Assembly: GCF_041431135.1 (NCBI RefSeq)
Contig: NZ_CP107799.1
Location: 9,254,501-9,318,500, forward strand
Length of the DNA stretch: 64,000 bases
Direction of reading: 5' to 3'
Source of the DNA: Streptomyces sp. NBC_00554
GTDB lineage: Bacteria > Actinomycetota > Actinomycetes > Streptomycetales > Streptomycetaceae
Below the pieces are notes generated by a model. That model was given only the letters and a program-made list of their open reading frames with translations. It was not told the DNA's origin and made no database searches. Below are positions 40,909 to 49,661 of this stretch, in pieces; position 1 is the stretch's first letter, and each line of letters begins with the position of its first letter. The position numbers and the translations under genes are program-made.

Positions 40909-42264
40909 TCAACTCGCCGCGTAGGTCCGCAGGAAGAGTGCCTCCGCGACCGAGAGGCGCTCCAACTCGTCCGGGGAGACGCTCTCGTTCGCCGCGTGGA
41001 TTTGTGCCTCCGGCTCGCTGAGGCCGATGAGGAGGATCTCGGTCTGCGGGTACAGGGCGGCGAGGGTGTTGCAGAGCGGGATGGAGCCGCCCATGCCCGC
41101 GTACTGCATTTCCTGACCGTCGTACGCGACCGACATCGCCTCGGCCATCGACGCGTATGCGGGGGTGGAGGTGTCGGCGCGGAACGCCTGCCCCTGGCCG
41201 ATCTGCTCGGTGCTCACTCGCGCGCCCCACGGCGTGTGCGCCAGCACGTGGGCCTCAAGAAGTTTGGTCGCCTCGGCCGCGTCCATGCCCGGCGGCACCC
41301 GCAGGCTGATCAGCGCACGGGCGCCCGCCTGCACGGACGGGGTCGCGCCGACGACCGGCGGGCAGTCGATGCCGAGGACGGTGACCGCCGGACGCGCCCA
41401 GATGCGGTCGGCGACCGTTCCGGAGCCGATGAGTTCCACCCCGTCGAGCACCTTGGCGTCCGCACGGAACGCCTCCTCCTCGTACTGGAGGCCGTCCCAC
41501 ACGGCGTCGTCGGCCAGCCCGTCGACGGTCGTCGAACCGTCCTCGGCCCGCAGCGAGTCCAGTACGCGGATCAGCGCGGCCAGCGCGTCGGGGGCCGCGC
41601 CACCGAACTGGCCCGAGTGCAGGTTCCCTTCGAGGGTGTCCACCTGGAGGCGTACGAGGGTCATGCCGCGCAGTGTCGAGGTCACCGTCGGCAGACCGGC
41701 CCGGAAGTTCCCGGCGTCGCCGATCACGATGGTGTCGGCGGTCAGCAGCTCGGGGTGCTCCTCGGCGTACCGCTCCAGACCGCCCGTGCCCTGCTCCTCC
41801 GAACCCTCGACGATCACCTTGACGTGCACGGGCACGCCGCCGTTCGCCTTCAGCGCACGCAGCGCGAGGAGATGCATCACGAAGCCGCCCTTGCAGTCGG
41901 CGCTGCCACGCCCGTACCAGCGGCCGTCGCGCTCCGTCAGCTCGAACGGCGGCGACACCCAGGCCGCCTCGTCCAGCGGCGGCTGCACGTCGTAGTGCGC
42001 GTACAGCAGAACGGTCTTCGCGCCCTCGGGGCCGGGCAGGAAGCCGTACACCGACTGCGTGCCGTCGGGGGTGTCGAGCAGCGCCACGTCCTGGAAACCC
42101 TCGGCGCGCAGTGCGTCGGCGACCCAGTTCGCGGCGCCCTCGCTCTCGCTCTTGGGGTATTGATCGAAGTCCGCCACCGACTTGAAGGCCACCAGCTCGG
42201 TGAGCTCCGCCTTCGCCCTGGGCATCAGGGAGGCAACGGTCTCGGCGACCGGATTCGACGACAT
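40909..42264 (-). CDS. M20-family metallopeptidase (dipeptidase type)
   Basis: A 451-residue zinc peptidase. The metal ligands are in LLYAHYDVQPP (His, Asp), RGSADCKGG (bridging Asp), EGSEEQGTGG with the catalytic Glu pair, and VIGDAGNF. The dimerisation domain has the typical LEGNLHSGQFGGAAPDALAAL. A GSIPLC...IHAANE end provides the last His. M20 dipeptidases cleave short peptides such as Xaa-His or Xaa-Gly. The ATG at 42264 follows AAGGAG. Divergent from the reductase gene. Confidence 0.92.
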   Translation of the reverse strand: MSSNPVAETVASLMPRAKAELTELVAFKSVADFDQYPKSESEGAANWVADALRAEGFQDVALLDTPDGTQSVYGFLPGPEGAKTVLLYAHYDVQPPLDEAAWVSPPFELTERDGRWYGRGSADCKGGFVMHLLALRALKANGGVPVHVKVIVEGSEEQGTGGLERYAEEHPELLTADTIVIGDAGNFRAGLPTVTSTLRGMTLVRLQVDTLEGNLHSGQFGGAAPDALAALIRVLDSLRAEDGSTTVDGLADDAVWDGLQYEEEAFRADAKVLDGVELIGSGTVADRIWARPAVTVLGIDCPPVVGATPSVQAGARALISLRVPPGMDAAEATKLLEAHVLAHTPWGARVSTEQIGQGQAFRADTSTPAYASMAEAMSVAYDGQEMQYAGMGGSIPLCNTLAALYPQTEILLIGLSEPEAQIHAANESVSPDELERLSVAEALFLRTYAAS

Positions 42265-42448
42265 GGGCACGCTCCTTGTGGGTGCGACGTTGTACTTCTG
42301 TGTACTGGTGATCGTGCGGTGTGTAAGCGTCTCCTGGTGTGCAGGGCGCCTACGCTGCCGATCCTCCCACAGTGGCCTGCGGCGATGGCCGCCGTAGGAT
42401 GCGGGAGAAACGTGCGGCAGACGGCTGGACTGGGAGCAATAGACCATC

Positions 42449-43654
42449 GTGAGCAGCGAGAACTCTTCGGCGGACGACGGGCAGCGGGTGTGGGACGTCG
42501 TCGTGGTCGGCGCGGGGCCGGCGGGCGCCTCGGCCGCCTATGCGGCAGCGGTCGCGGGACGCAGCGTCCTGCTGCTGGAGAAGGCGGAGCTGCCGCGCTA
42601 CAAGACGTGCGGCGGCGGCATCATCGGTCCCTCGCGCGACGCGCTTCCGCCGGGTTTCGAACTGCCGCTCCAGGACCGGGTGCACGCGGTCACGTTCACG
42701 CTGGACGGGAAGTTCACGCGCACCAGGCGTTCGAGGCAGATGCTGTTCGGGCTGATCAACCGTCCCGAGTTCGACCAGCAGTTGGTCGAGTTCGCGCAGA
42801 AGGCGGGCGCCGAGCTGCGTACGGGCGTCACGGTCTCGCGCGTCGAACAGCATGGTTCCGCCGTCCCGGACCGGCGTACCGTCGCCGTTGTCCTGCAGGG
42901 CGGTGAGACTGTCCTTGCGCGGGCGGTCGTCGGGGCTGACGGCAGCGCCAGCCGGATAGGAGCGCACGTCGGGGTGAAGCTCGACCAGGTCGACCTCGGC
43001 CTTGAGGTGGAGATCCCCGTGCCGGAGACCGTCGCTGAGGACTGGCAGGGGCGGGTCCTCATCGACTGGGGGCCCATTCCCGGCAGTTACGGCTGGGTGT
43101 TCCCCAAGGGCGACACGCTCACCGTCGGCGTGATCTCCGCGCGCGGTGAAGGCGCGGCCACCAAGCGGTACTTGGAGGACTTCGTCGCCCGGCTGGGGCT
43201 CGCCGGTTTCGAACCGAGCATCTCCTCCGGTCACTTGACGCGCTGCCGCGCCGACGACTCGCCGCTGTCGCGCGGCCGGGTGCTGGTGTGCGGGGACGCG
43301 GCGGGGCTCCTCGAACCCTGGACCCGCGAGGGCATCTCCTTCGCGCTGCGCTCCGGGCGGCTCGCGGGGGAGTGGGCGGTACGGATCGCCGAGGCGCACG
43401 ACGCGGTCGACACGCGGCGCCAGGCCCTGAACTACGCCTTCGCGATCAAGGCGGGACTCGGCGTCGAGATGAGCGTCGGCAAGAGCATGCTCTCGGCCTT
43501 CGAACGCCGTCCGGGTGTGCTCCACGCCGTGATCACGGGCTTCAGGCCCGCGTGGAACGCCTTCGCCGGGATCACCCGCGGGTCGACCTCGCTCGGCGAG
43601 GTCGTCCGCTCCCGCCCGATCATCGGGCGCGTCCTGACCGCGCTCGACCGGTAG
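42449..43654 (+). CDS. geranylgeranyl-reductase-family FAD oxidoreductase
   Basis: A 401-residue flavoprotein. GAGPAG (21-26) binds FAD; LPRYKTCGGGIIGPSR is the family's substrate/cofactor motif, NRPEFDQQLVEFA and VVGADGSASRIG follow, and RVLVCGDAAGLLEPWTREGISFALRSG is the second FAD motif. Members reduce isoprenoid double bonds, for example in menaquinone or archaeal-like lipids. The GTG at 42449 has only a distant GGGAG. It is not next to isoprenoid genes. Confidence 0.88.
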   Translation: MSSENSSADDGQRVWDVVVVGAGPAGASAAYAAAVAGRSVLLLEKAELPRYKTCGGGIIGPSRDALPPGFELPLQDRVHAVTFTLDGKFTRTRRSRQMLFGLINRPEFDQQLVEFAQKAGAELRTGVTVSRVEQHGSAVPDRRTVAVVLQGGETVLARAVVGADGSASRIGAHVGVKLDQVDLGLEVEIPVPETVAEDWQGRVLIDWGPIPGSYGWVFPKGDTLTVGVISARGEGAATKRYLEDFVARLGLAGFEPSISSGHLTRCRADDSPLSRGRVLVCGDAAGLLEPWTREGISFALRSGRLAGEWAVRIAEAHDAVDTRRQALNYAFAIKAGLGVEMSVGKSMLSAFERRPGVLHAVITGFRPAWNAFAGITRGSTSLGEVVRSRPIIGRVLTALDR

Positions 43655-43664
43655 GCCCTGGGTC

Positions 43665-43695
43665 CCGGGCCCTGTGCCCTGTGCCCTGGGCCCGG
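43665..43695. terminator. terminator between convergent genes
   Basis: CCGGGCCC (43665-43672) and GGGCCCGG (43688-43695) form an 8-bp stem around a loop containing two CCTGTG units. It lies between the reductase and the F420-type oxidoreductase stop codons. Confidence 0.55.
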
Positions 43696-43701
43696 TGGGG
43701 G

Positions 43702-44151
43702 TTACGGCTTGACCGTGATCCGGAACACCGGGTGCTTGGGCGCGGCGGCGAGCAACTCCTCGTCGCTGGAGTTCACGTTGACGTCGCCGAAGAACCTGCC
43801 GACCTCCCAGCCCCACTTCTTGAGGTAGGTGCGCAGGACCACCGGCTTCTCCTCGTCGGCCAGCTCGACCGCCGTGAACTCCTGGGTCCTGCGCCCGACC
43901 TGGAGCCGTCCGCCACCGGCCGCACGCATGTTGCGCACCCATTCGGAGTGGCCGCGGGCCGAGATCAGGTACGGGCCGCCTTCGTACGGGAGCGGGTTGA
44001 CGGGAACCTTCCGCCACTCGCCGCTCTTGCGCCCCTTCACGGAGAGCTCGGCGCTGCCGAGGAGGCTGACGCCGCGGCGCGCGAGCCAGCCGACGAGGCC
44101 GTTCATGGCCCGGTCGAAGGGCTTGGGCTTGATGTAGTGGGCCGTCGACAT
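43702..44151 (-). CDS. deazaflavin (F420)-dependent nitroreductase-family protein
   Basis: A 149-residue split-barrel protein of the Ddn group, which uses reduced F420. LSVKGRKSGEWRKVPVNPLPYEGGPYLISARGHSEWVRNMRAAGGGRLQVG is the diagnostic region, the SGxxR and WxxNxxA segments binding F420. It probably reduces a quinone or electrophile. The ATG at 44151 follows AGGAGG. It is divergent from a TetR gene, with at least two copies of its operator between. Confidence 0.88.
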   Translation of the reverse strand: MSTAHYIKPKPFDRAMNGLVGWLARRGVSLLGSAELSVKGRKSGEWRKVPVNPLPYEGGPYLISARGHSEWVRNMRAAGGGRLQVGRRTQEFTAVELADEEKPVVLRTYLKKWGWEVGRFFGDVNVNSSDEELLAAAPKHPVFRITVKP

Positions 44152-44168
44152 GGTTCCTCCTGGTTTTG

Positions 44169-44273
44169 GAGAGCACTGCTCTCGCTTGACATCAGTGTGT
44201 ACGAGATCGGTGATCCAAAGCAAGAGCACTGCTCTCGTTTTTGTGCGGCGCTCTCGTTTGTGTGCACTGCTCT
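44169..44273. promoter_or_regulatory. cluster of TetR operators
   Basis: GAGAGCA-C-TGCTCTC (44169-44183) is a perfect palindrome; AGAGCA-C-TGCTCT (44223-44235) is a second perfect copy, and TGTGCACTGCTCT (44261-44273) a third with a weaker left half. They lie between the F420-type gene and tetR. The first covers the region just before the oxidoreductase ribosome site and the last is 23 bp from the TetR start, so both genes should be repressed. Confidence 0.75.
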
Positions 44274-44296
44274 GAAAACGTGGCACACTTCCCAGC

Positions 44297-45034
44297 ATGA
44301 GTACCGCACGAGGGGCACGGGCCCGAGCCAGGATCGAGGTCACCGCGGCCATCAAGGACGAGGCCCGCAGTCAGCTCGCTGCGGAAGGCGCCGCCAAGCT
44401 CTCGCTACGGGCCGTGGCCCGCGAGCTCGGCATGGTCTCCTCCGCGCTGTACCGCTACTTCCCCAGCCGCGACGACCTGTTGACCGCGCTCATCATCGAC
44501 GCCTACGACTCCCTTGGCGAGGCCGCCGAGTCGGCGCACGCCCAGATCGCCGGCGCCGCACCCCGCGAGCGCTGGATCGCGGTCTGCGTGGCGGCGCGCC
44601 GCTGGGCGCTGGAGCATCCGCACGAGTACGCGCTCATCTACGGCTCGCCCGTGCCCGGGTACACCGCGCCGGAGACGACGATCCCGGCCGCCTCCCGCGT
44701 GGGCCTGCTCCTGATCGGCATCGTCCGTGACGCGTACCAGGGCAAGGGTGTCGCCCGCTCCCGCCTGCCCGCCGATCTCGAACCCGAGGCGAAGCGGATG
44801 GCCGCCGACCTCGCGCCCGACCTCCCGCCCGAGGTCGTCACCGCGCTGGTGGCCGCCTGGGCGCAGCTCTACGGACTGATCGGCTTCGAACTGTTCGGCC
44901 AGTTCAACCGGGTCGTCGAAGACCGTGAGACGTTCTTCCGGCATGCTGCGGGCCAACTCGCCCACGGTGTGGGCCTGGTGTTCCCTCAGCTCGCCGGTAC
45001 GGCGGTCAAGGGACCCAGCGGCTCCGGGTCCTGA
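44297..45034 (+). CDS. TetR-family repressor
   Basis: A 245-residue regulator. HTH: AIKDEARSQLAAEGAAKLSLRAVARELGMVSSALYRYFPSRDDLLTALI. The C-terminal domain fits TetR_C_33-like (ALEHPHEYALIYGSPVPGY, GFELFGQFNRVV). The ATG at 44297 lies just after three operator copies. It very likely represses the divergent F420-type enzyme and itself. Confidence 0.9.
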   Translation: MSTARGARARARIEVTAAIKDEARSQLAAEGAAKLSLRAVARELGMVSSALYRYFPSRDDLLTALIIDAYDSLGEAAESAHAQIAGAAPRERWIAVCVAARRWALEHPHEYALIYGSPVPGYTAPETTIPAASRVGLLLIGIVRDAYQGKGVARSRLPADLEPEAKRMAADLAPDLPPEVVTALVAAWAQLYGLIGFELFGQFNRVVEDRETFFRHAAGQLAHGVGLVFPQLAGTAVKGPSGSGS

Positions 45035-45204
45035 CGGAGGATCCGCGTGTGCAGTGAGCGCAGCGCGGGCCCCGGGTCCGCGCCGACGGCACCCGCGTCC
45101 GAGTCGTGCGGCTGCCTGTGACGATGCGGCCCGCGGGCCGTGCCGGCTGGTGGGCGCCGAAGCCGCTGCGGTGGCTCTATCGGGGGTTCGGGATCAGCGA
45201 AGCG

Positions 45205-45222
45205 GTACTCCCTGGGGAGTAC
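45205..45222. promoter_or_regulatory. palindrome upstream of the second two-component system
   Basis: GTACTCCC (45205-45212) and GGGAGTAC (45215-45222) are perfect 8-bp arms with a 2-bp spacer, 60 bp before the kinase start. TAGCGT (45269-45274) seven bases before the ATG is a likely -10. The layout fits a LiaR/VraR-type response regulator activating its own operon. Confidence 0.55.
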
Positions 45223-45281
45223 GTGTGATCACCTCGCCCGGCTGACGCCGTGGGCGGCCTCTCGCGTCTAGCGTGAACGTC

Positions 45282-46520
45282 ATGGAAGAGCAGCGCACGC
45301 CCAGGTCCCCGGCATGGGGCGGACCACCCCAGTGGTGGCGGCACGGGCCGCCGGGGTGGGGTCGAAGGGACGACGAGGAGCGCCGCGCCCGGTGGCCGTG
45401 GCGCTCGACGCTGCTGCTCACCGTCTTCGTGTTCGTCGGCTCCAGTTTCGCGAGCCAGGCCCAGGAGGGCGAACGCGCGTCCCTGGACCTCTTCGCACGG
45501 GCGCTGCTGCTCGTGGGGTGCGGGTTGCTGCTGTGGCGGCAGCGGCAGCCGGTGCTTGTCGCCTTCGGCACCGCGGCGGCAGCCATGCTCTACCTCGGCG
45601 CCGGATATCCGTACGGGCCCGTCTTCCTCACCGTCGCCCTGGGCTGCTTCAGCGCGATCGTCGCCGGGCACCGCCGAGCCGCCTGGACGGCCGTCGGGAT
45701 GCTCTGGGCCGGACATGTGCTGGTGGCGCACTGGCTGTACCGGTGGCTGCCGCCGTCGGGGGACACGCCGGCCGACTGGGGGCAGGAGGTGGTCGTCGCC
45801 ACCTGGATCGTGGCGATCGTGGCGCTGTCGGAGCTGGTCCGCGTACGCCGTGAGCAGTGGGCCCGCGATCGCGCGGAGCGGGCACAGGCCGCCCGACGGC
45901 GCGCCGACGAGGAACGGCTGCGGATGGCGCGCGAGCTGCACGACGTCCTGGCGCACAGCATCTCCGTGATCAACGTCCAGGCTGGCGTGGGACTTGCGCT
46001 CCTGGACTCCGACCCGGAACAGGCGCGCACGGCGCTCACCACCATCAAGGCGGCGAGCAAGGAGGCGCTCGGAGAGGTCCGCCAGGTGCTCGACACGCTG
46101 CGTGCGCCGGGGGACGCACCGCGCACGCCGGCGCCCGGTCTCGACCGGCTCCCCGAACTCGTCGAACAGGCGGGGCGCGCGGGCCTGACGGTCGAGATCC
46201 AGGGTGCGGCCCCGAAGCTCACGCCGGGCACCGACCTCGCCGCCTTCCGCATCGTCCAGGAGGCGCTCACCAATGTGGTACGGCATTCGGGATCGCGGCA
46301 CGCGCGCGTGCTGGTCGATTCCACGGAGGGCGCGCTGCGGCTGCGTATCGACGACGACGGGCCCGCGACCGGCGCGGACGCGGGCGGCAGCGGCAACGGG
46401 CTGGCCGGGATGCGGGAGCGGGCCGCGGCCCTGGGTGGCACGATCGAGGCGGGCCCGCGTGACGACGGCGGGTTCCGCGTACTGGCCGAACTGCCGCTGA
46501 GGGCCAAGGAGGCACGGTGA
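45282..46520 (+). CDS. NarL-type sensor histidine kinase
   Basis: A 412-residue membrane sensor. The N-terminal cytoplasmic part is Trp/Pro/Arg-rich; four or five helices lie between about 45 and 190. HisKA_3: ADEERLRMARELHDVLAHSISVINVQAGVGL, phospho-His220. ATPase region: RIVQEALTNVVRHSGSRHA and SGNGLAGMRERAAALGG. The ATG at 45282 is probably leaderless; an in-frame GTG lies at 45273. Overlaps the regulator gene as GTGA. Confidence 0.9.
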   Translation: MEEQRTPRSPAWGGPPQWWRHGPPGWGRRDDEERRARWPWRSTLLLTVFVFVGSSFASQAQEGERASLDLFARALLLVGCGLLLWRQRQPVLVAFGTAAAAMLYLGAGYPYGPVFLTVALGCFSAIVAGHRRAAWTAVGMLWAGHVLVAHWLYRWLPPSGDTPADWGQEVVVATWIVAIVALSELVRVRREQWARDRAERAQAARRRADEERLRMARELHDVLAHSISVINVQAGVGLALLDSDPEQARTALTTIKAASKEALGEVRQVLDTLRAPGDAPRTPAPGLDRLPELVEQAGRAGLTVEIQGAAPKLTPGTDLAAFRIVQEALTNVVRHSGSRHARVLVDSTEGALRLRIDDDGPATGADAGGSGNGLAGMRERAAALGGTIEAGPRDDGGFRVLAELPLRAKEAR

Positions 46521-47182
46521 TCCGCGTACTGCTCGCCGACGACCAGTTGCTGGTGAGGGCAGGCTTCAAGGCGCTGCTCGACGCGCAGTCGGACATCGAG
46601 GTGGCCGGGGAGGCCGCCGACGGCGAGGAGGCGCTGCGCCAGGTACGCGAACTGCGCCCCGACGTCGTCCTGATGGACATCCGCATGCCCCGGCTCGACG
46701 GCCTCGCCGCGACCCGCCGCATCACCGACGACACCGACCTCGAGGACGTCAAGGTGGTCATGCTCACCACCTTCGAGCTGGACGAGTACGTCTTCGAGGC
46801 GATCCGCTCCGGTGCCTCCGGCTTCCTGGTCAAGGACACCGAGCCGGAGGAACTCCTGCGCGCGGTACGGGCGGTGGTCGGGGGCGACGCGCTGCTCTCG
46901 CCGGGTGTGACGCGCCGGCTGATCGCCGAGTTCGCGGCCCGCTCCAAGGAGCCCGCGGAAGTCGCGTCCCTCGCCGAACTCACCGAGCGGGAACGGGAGG
47001 TGATGGCCTTGGTCGGCATCGGCCTGTCCAACGACGAGATCGCCCGGCGCCTGGTCGTCAGCCCGCTCACGGCGAAGACGCATGTCAGCCGGACCATGGT
47101 GAAGCTGGGCGCCCGTGACCGGGCCCAACTGGTCGTGCTGGCCTATGAGTCGGGCTTGGTGCGGCCGGGCTGGCTGGGCTGA
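46517..47182 (+). CDS. NarL/LuxR-type response regulator
   Basis: A 221-residue regulator. VLLADDQ acidic pocket, Asp54 in VLMDIRMPRLDG, VVMLTTFELDEYVFEAIRSGASGFLVKDT, and LuxR HTH LTEREREVMALVGIGLSNDEIARRLVVSPLTAKTHVSRTMVKLGARDRAQLV. The GTG at 46517 overlaps the kinase stop. The 3' end overlaps the convergent DUF6332-like gene by 40 bp. Confidence 0.93.
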   Translation: MIRVLLADDQLLVRAGFKALLDAQSDIEVAGEAADGEEALRQVRELRPDVVLMDIRMPRLDGLAATRRITDDTDLEDVKVVMLTTFELDEYVFEAIRSGASGFLVKDTEPEELLRAVRAVVGGDALLSPGVTRRLIAEFAARSKEPAEVASLAELTEREREVMALVGIGLSNDEIARRLVVSPLTAKTHVSRTMVKLGARDRAQLVVLAYESGLVRPGWLG

Positions 47183-47490
47183 CCCGCGCCCTCGCCCTTG
47201 CCGCCCGTGCCCACGCCACCCGTGCCCTCGTCGCCCGTGCCCTCGTCCTCGCGGCCGAAGCGGACCAGCACGCTGACCGCGCGTACGGCGAAGAGGGCGG
47301 CGGCGAGCAGGATCCCCGACGCGAGCAGCGCCTTGCCGACGGCGCCGGGGAGATCGAAGAGCAGGGCGGGACCGGACACGGCCCCGAACACGACGGCCGC
47401 CGCGAACGCCGCGCTGCACAGCGCGTATCCGATCTCGACGGTGATTGCGTCACGCTCGGCCTGACTGCGCCGCCCCCTGGTGAATTCCAT
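47143..47490 (-). CDS. small membrane protein (DUF6332-like)
   Basis: A 115-residue protein. RRSQAERDAITVEIGYALCSAAFAAAVVFGAVSGPALLFDLPGAVGKALLASGILLAAALFAVRAVSVLVRFG contains two hydrophobic helices and resembles, from memory, streptomycete DUF6332 proteins. The C-terminal 30 residues are a Gly/Thr/Glu repeat (GTGDEGTGGVGTGG) encoded by a short nucleotide repeat, and the last part overlaps the convergent regulator gene, so the true end may be a drifted extension. The ATG at 47490 was chosen for family similarity. Confidence 0.7.
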   Translation of the reverse strand: MEFTRGRRSQAERDAITVEIGYALCSAAFAAAVVFGAVSGPALLFDLPGAVGKALLASGILLAAALFAVRAVSVLVRFGREDEGTGDEGTGGVGTGGKGEGAGQPSQPGRTKPDS

Positions 47491-47562
47491 CCGTCGAGTC
47501 AAACAGGCGTGGGCCCGGCAGGACAAGTGAGTCCGCCGGGCCCACGCCACCGAGGCGCCCCC

Positions 47563-49059
47563 TCAGTCGCGGACCGCCACGCGCTCCGCGCCCGCCTCCT
47601 CCTGGATGGACTGTTCCTGAACGGACTTGACGACCACGATCGACTCCGCGGTTCGCCGCGTCCGCAGCCCCGGCAGGGTGATCAGCAGACCCACGAAGGC
47701 GATCGCCGTCACCACCATGAGACCGGGCCGGTAGCTGTCGAGGACGGCCTGAGGTGAGGAATCCCCGGAGGAGTTCGCGGCCACGACCGCCGTCACGACG
47801 GCCAGGAAGATCGCGCCGCCCACCTGGACCGAGGTGTTGAGCAGGCCCGAGACCATGCCCTGCTCGTGGTCGTCCACGCCGTTGGTGGCCTGGATGTTGA
47901 GCGAGGGGAAGACCAGCGCGCAGGCCGCGCCGATCAGCAGCATGCTCGGCAGGATGACCGCCGCGTACACCGGGTCGAGGTCGACGCGCAGGAACAGCGC
48001 GTATCCGACGACCATCAGCGCGAAGCCCGCCGCGATGAGCCGCGGGGTCCCGAAGCGGTCGACGATCGAGCCCACCTTCGTGGAGGACAGTGCCACCAGT
48101 GCGCCGGCCGGCAGGAAGGCGAGCGCGGTGTGCAGCGCCGACCAGCCGAGCAGCGACTGCATGTACAGCGTCACCAGGAACTGGAATCCGACGTACGAGC
48201 CGAAGAACGCCATCGCGCCGAGCTGGGCCCGGATCTGGTTGCCGGAGCGGAGCACGCCGAGCCGGATCAGGGGACCTGCCGAGTGCTGTTCGACACGGAC
48301 GAAGACGGTGAGCAGGACGGCGACGGCGAGGAAGGACAGCAGCGTACGGGCGGACGCCCAGCCGGCCTCCGGGGCCTGTACGACGGTGAACACCAGCAGC
48401 AGCATCGACGCCGTGCCGAGGATGGCGCCGGGTACGTCATAGCCGTTGTGGTTCTTCTCGCGCTCGCTGCGCGGGAGGAGCTTCAGGCCGGCGAACAGGG
48501 CGATGAGCGCGATGGGCGCGGGCAGCAGCATGGTGAGGCGCCAACTGGCCTCGGTGAGCAGGCCGGAGAGGACCAGGCCCATCGAGAAGCCGGTGGCCGC
48601 GCAGGTGGTGTAGATCGAGAGGGCGCGGTTGCGCAGCGGGCCCTCGGCGAAGGTCGTGGTGATGATCGACAGGCCCGCGGGCGCGGTGAACGCCGCGCTG
48701 AGGCCCTTGATGAAGCGGCTGGCGATGAGCAGCGGGCCCGAGTCGACGAGTCCGCCGAGCAGCGAGGCGAGTGCGAAGACACCCAGGGCCACGAGGAAGA
48801 CCTGGCGGCGGCCCAGCAGGTCGGCGGTGCGTCCGCCGAGGAGGAGCAGTCCGCCGTATCCCAGGATGTAGCCGCTGACGATCCATTGGAGCGTCGAGGT
48901 GGAGAGATCTAGTTCGGAACCGATGGACGGCAGTGCGACGCCGACCATCGATACGTCGAGCGCGTCCAGGAACATCGCGGCGCAGAGCACGAGCAGGGTG
49001 CCCCACAGGCGAGGGGTCCAGCGTCCCTCGGTCGCGGAGTTGGTGAGCGGAGAGGTCAT
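47563..49059 (-). CDS. MFS drug-efflux transporter (EmrB/QacA type)
   Basis: A 498-residue permease with 14 predicted helices. FLDALDVSMVGVALPSIGSELDLSTSTLQWIVSGYILGYGGLLLLGGRTADLLGRRQVF is the DHA2 signature (motif A GRxADLxGRR). The proton-linked transporter likely expels drugs or a natural product. The ATG at 49059 has no ribosome site but a TAGTGT -10 seven bases before it on the complement (TTGCAT -35, 16-bp spacer), so the mRNA may be leaderless. It is divergent from marR with two operator copies between them. Confidence 0.9.
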   Translation of the reverse strand: MTSPLTNSATEGRWTPRLWGTLLVLCAAMFLDALDVSMVGVALPSIGSELDLSTSTLQWIVSGYILGYGGLLLLGGRTADLLGRRQVFLVALGVFALASLLGGLVDSGPLLIASRFIKGLSAAFTAPAGLSIITTTFAEGPLRNRALSIYTTCAATGFSMGLVLSGLLTEASWRLTMLLPAPIALIALFAGLKLLPRSEREKNHNGYDVPGAILGTASMLLLVFTVVQAPEAGWASARTLLSFLAVAVLLTVFVRVEQHSAGPLIRLGVLRSGNQIRAQLGAMAFFGSYVGFQFLVTLYMQSLLGWSALHTALAFLPAGALVALSSTKVGSIVDRFGTPRLIAAGFALMVVGYALFLRVDLDPVYAAVILPSMLLIGAACALVFPSLNIQATNGVDDHEQGMVSGLLNTSVQVGGAIFLAVVTAVVAANSSGDSSPQAVLDSYRPGLMVVTAIAFVGLLITLPGLRTRRTAESIVVVKSVQEQSIQEEAGAERVAVRD

Positions 49060-49081
49060 GCCGGAGACACTACATGCGCAT

Positions 49082-49107
49082 GCATTCAATGCAAATGCAT
49101 TTAATGC
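49082..49107. promoter_or_regulatory. double MarR operator
   Basis: GCATTCAATGC (49082-49092) and GCATTTAATGC (49097-49107) are two palindromes 15 bp apart, in a short AT-rich stretch between the divergent MFS and MarR genes. They lie on the MFS promoter and near marR, so MarR very likely represses both. Confidence 0.75.
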
Positions 49108-49144
49108 CGATGCAACAAAGCCGATTGTTTGCTACGGTGCGCCC

Positions 49145-49540
49145 ATGGCGGCGAAGAAGGCCGAGCAAGGGCTCGTGAACCAGTGGCGCGACATCCTCGC
49201 GGTGCATGCGCGCACTCTCTGTGAGCTGGACCGTGAACTGCACCGACACGGCCTCGGCGCCAGCGACTTCGAGGTGCTCGACGTGCTGGCCGAGGGTGTC
49301 GCCTCGGACGGCGGCCCGTCCTACCGCGTGCAGGAGATCGCCGATCGCGTCCATCTGAGCCAGAGCGCGCTGTCCCGGCTGATCGCCCGCCTGGAGAGGG
49401 ACGGTCTCGTGACGCGCGGTATGTGTGCGGAGGACCGGCGCGGTGTGCGCGTCTGCCTCACGCCGAAGGGGCGCGACCTGCACGGCGAGGTGCTGCCGTT
49501 GCAGCGCGCGGTGCTGACGCGGATGCTGGCGCAGGAGTAA
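49145..49540 (+). CDS. MarR-family repressor
   Basis: A 131-residue regulator: LCELDRELHRHGLGASDFEVLDVLAEG, YRVQEIADRVHLSQSALSRLIARLERDGLVTRGMCAEDRRGVRVCLTPKGRDLH. The Cys in MCAED and in VCLT might sense oxidation. The ATG at 49145 is nine bases after a TACGGT hexamer with no ribosome site, so it is probably leaderless. It controls the divergent MFS gene. Confidence 0.9.
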   Translation: MAAKKAEQGLVNQWRDILAVHARTLCELDRELHRHGLGASDFEVLDVLAEGVASDGGPSYRVQEIADRVHLSQSALSRLIARLERDGLVTRGMCAEDRRGVRVCLTPKGRDLHGEVLPLQRAVLTRMLAQE

Positions 49541-49661
49541 CTCCCGGAGCACTGAAGGTGTCCCGCTCTCCTACGCAGCCTGGCGCGCCTCGGCGAACAG
49601 ACGGCAGGAGCCGCCGGGCGCGCCCCCGACGGCTCCTGTTCGTACACGAAATCGGTTGTTC

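Noticed and set aside
43655..43700. CCTGTGC direct repeats as a possible repeat array
   Set aside because: Only two to three short units in the loop of a terminator; not an array.
47195..47260. Short GTGCCC/CGTC tandem repeats as a regulatory repeat
   Set aside because: They encode the Gly/Thr-rich tail of the DUF6332-like protein; the simplest view is low-complexity coding drift.
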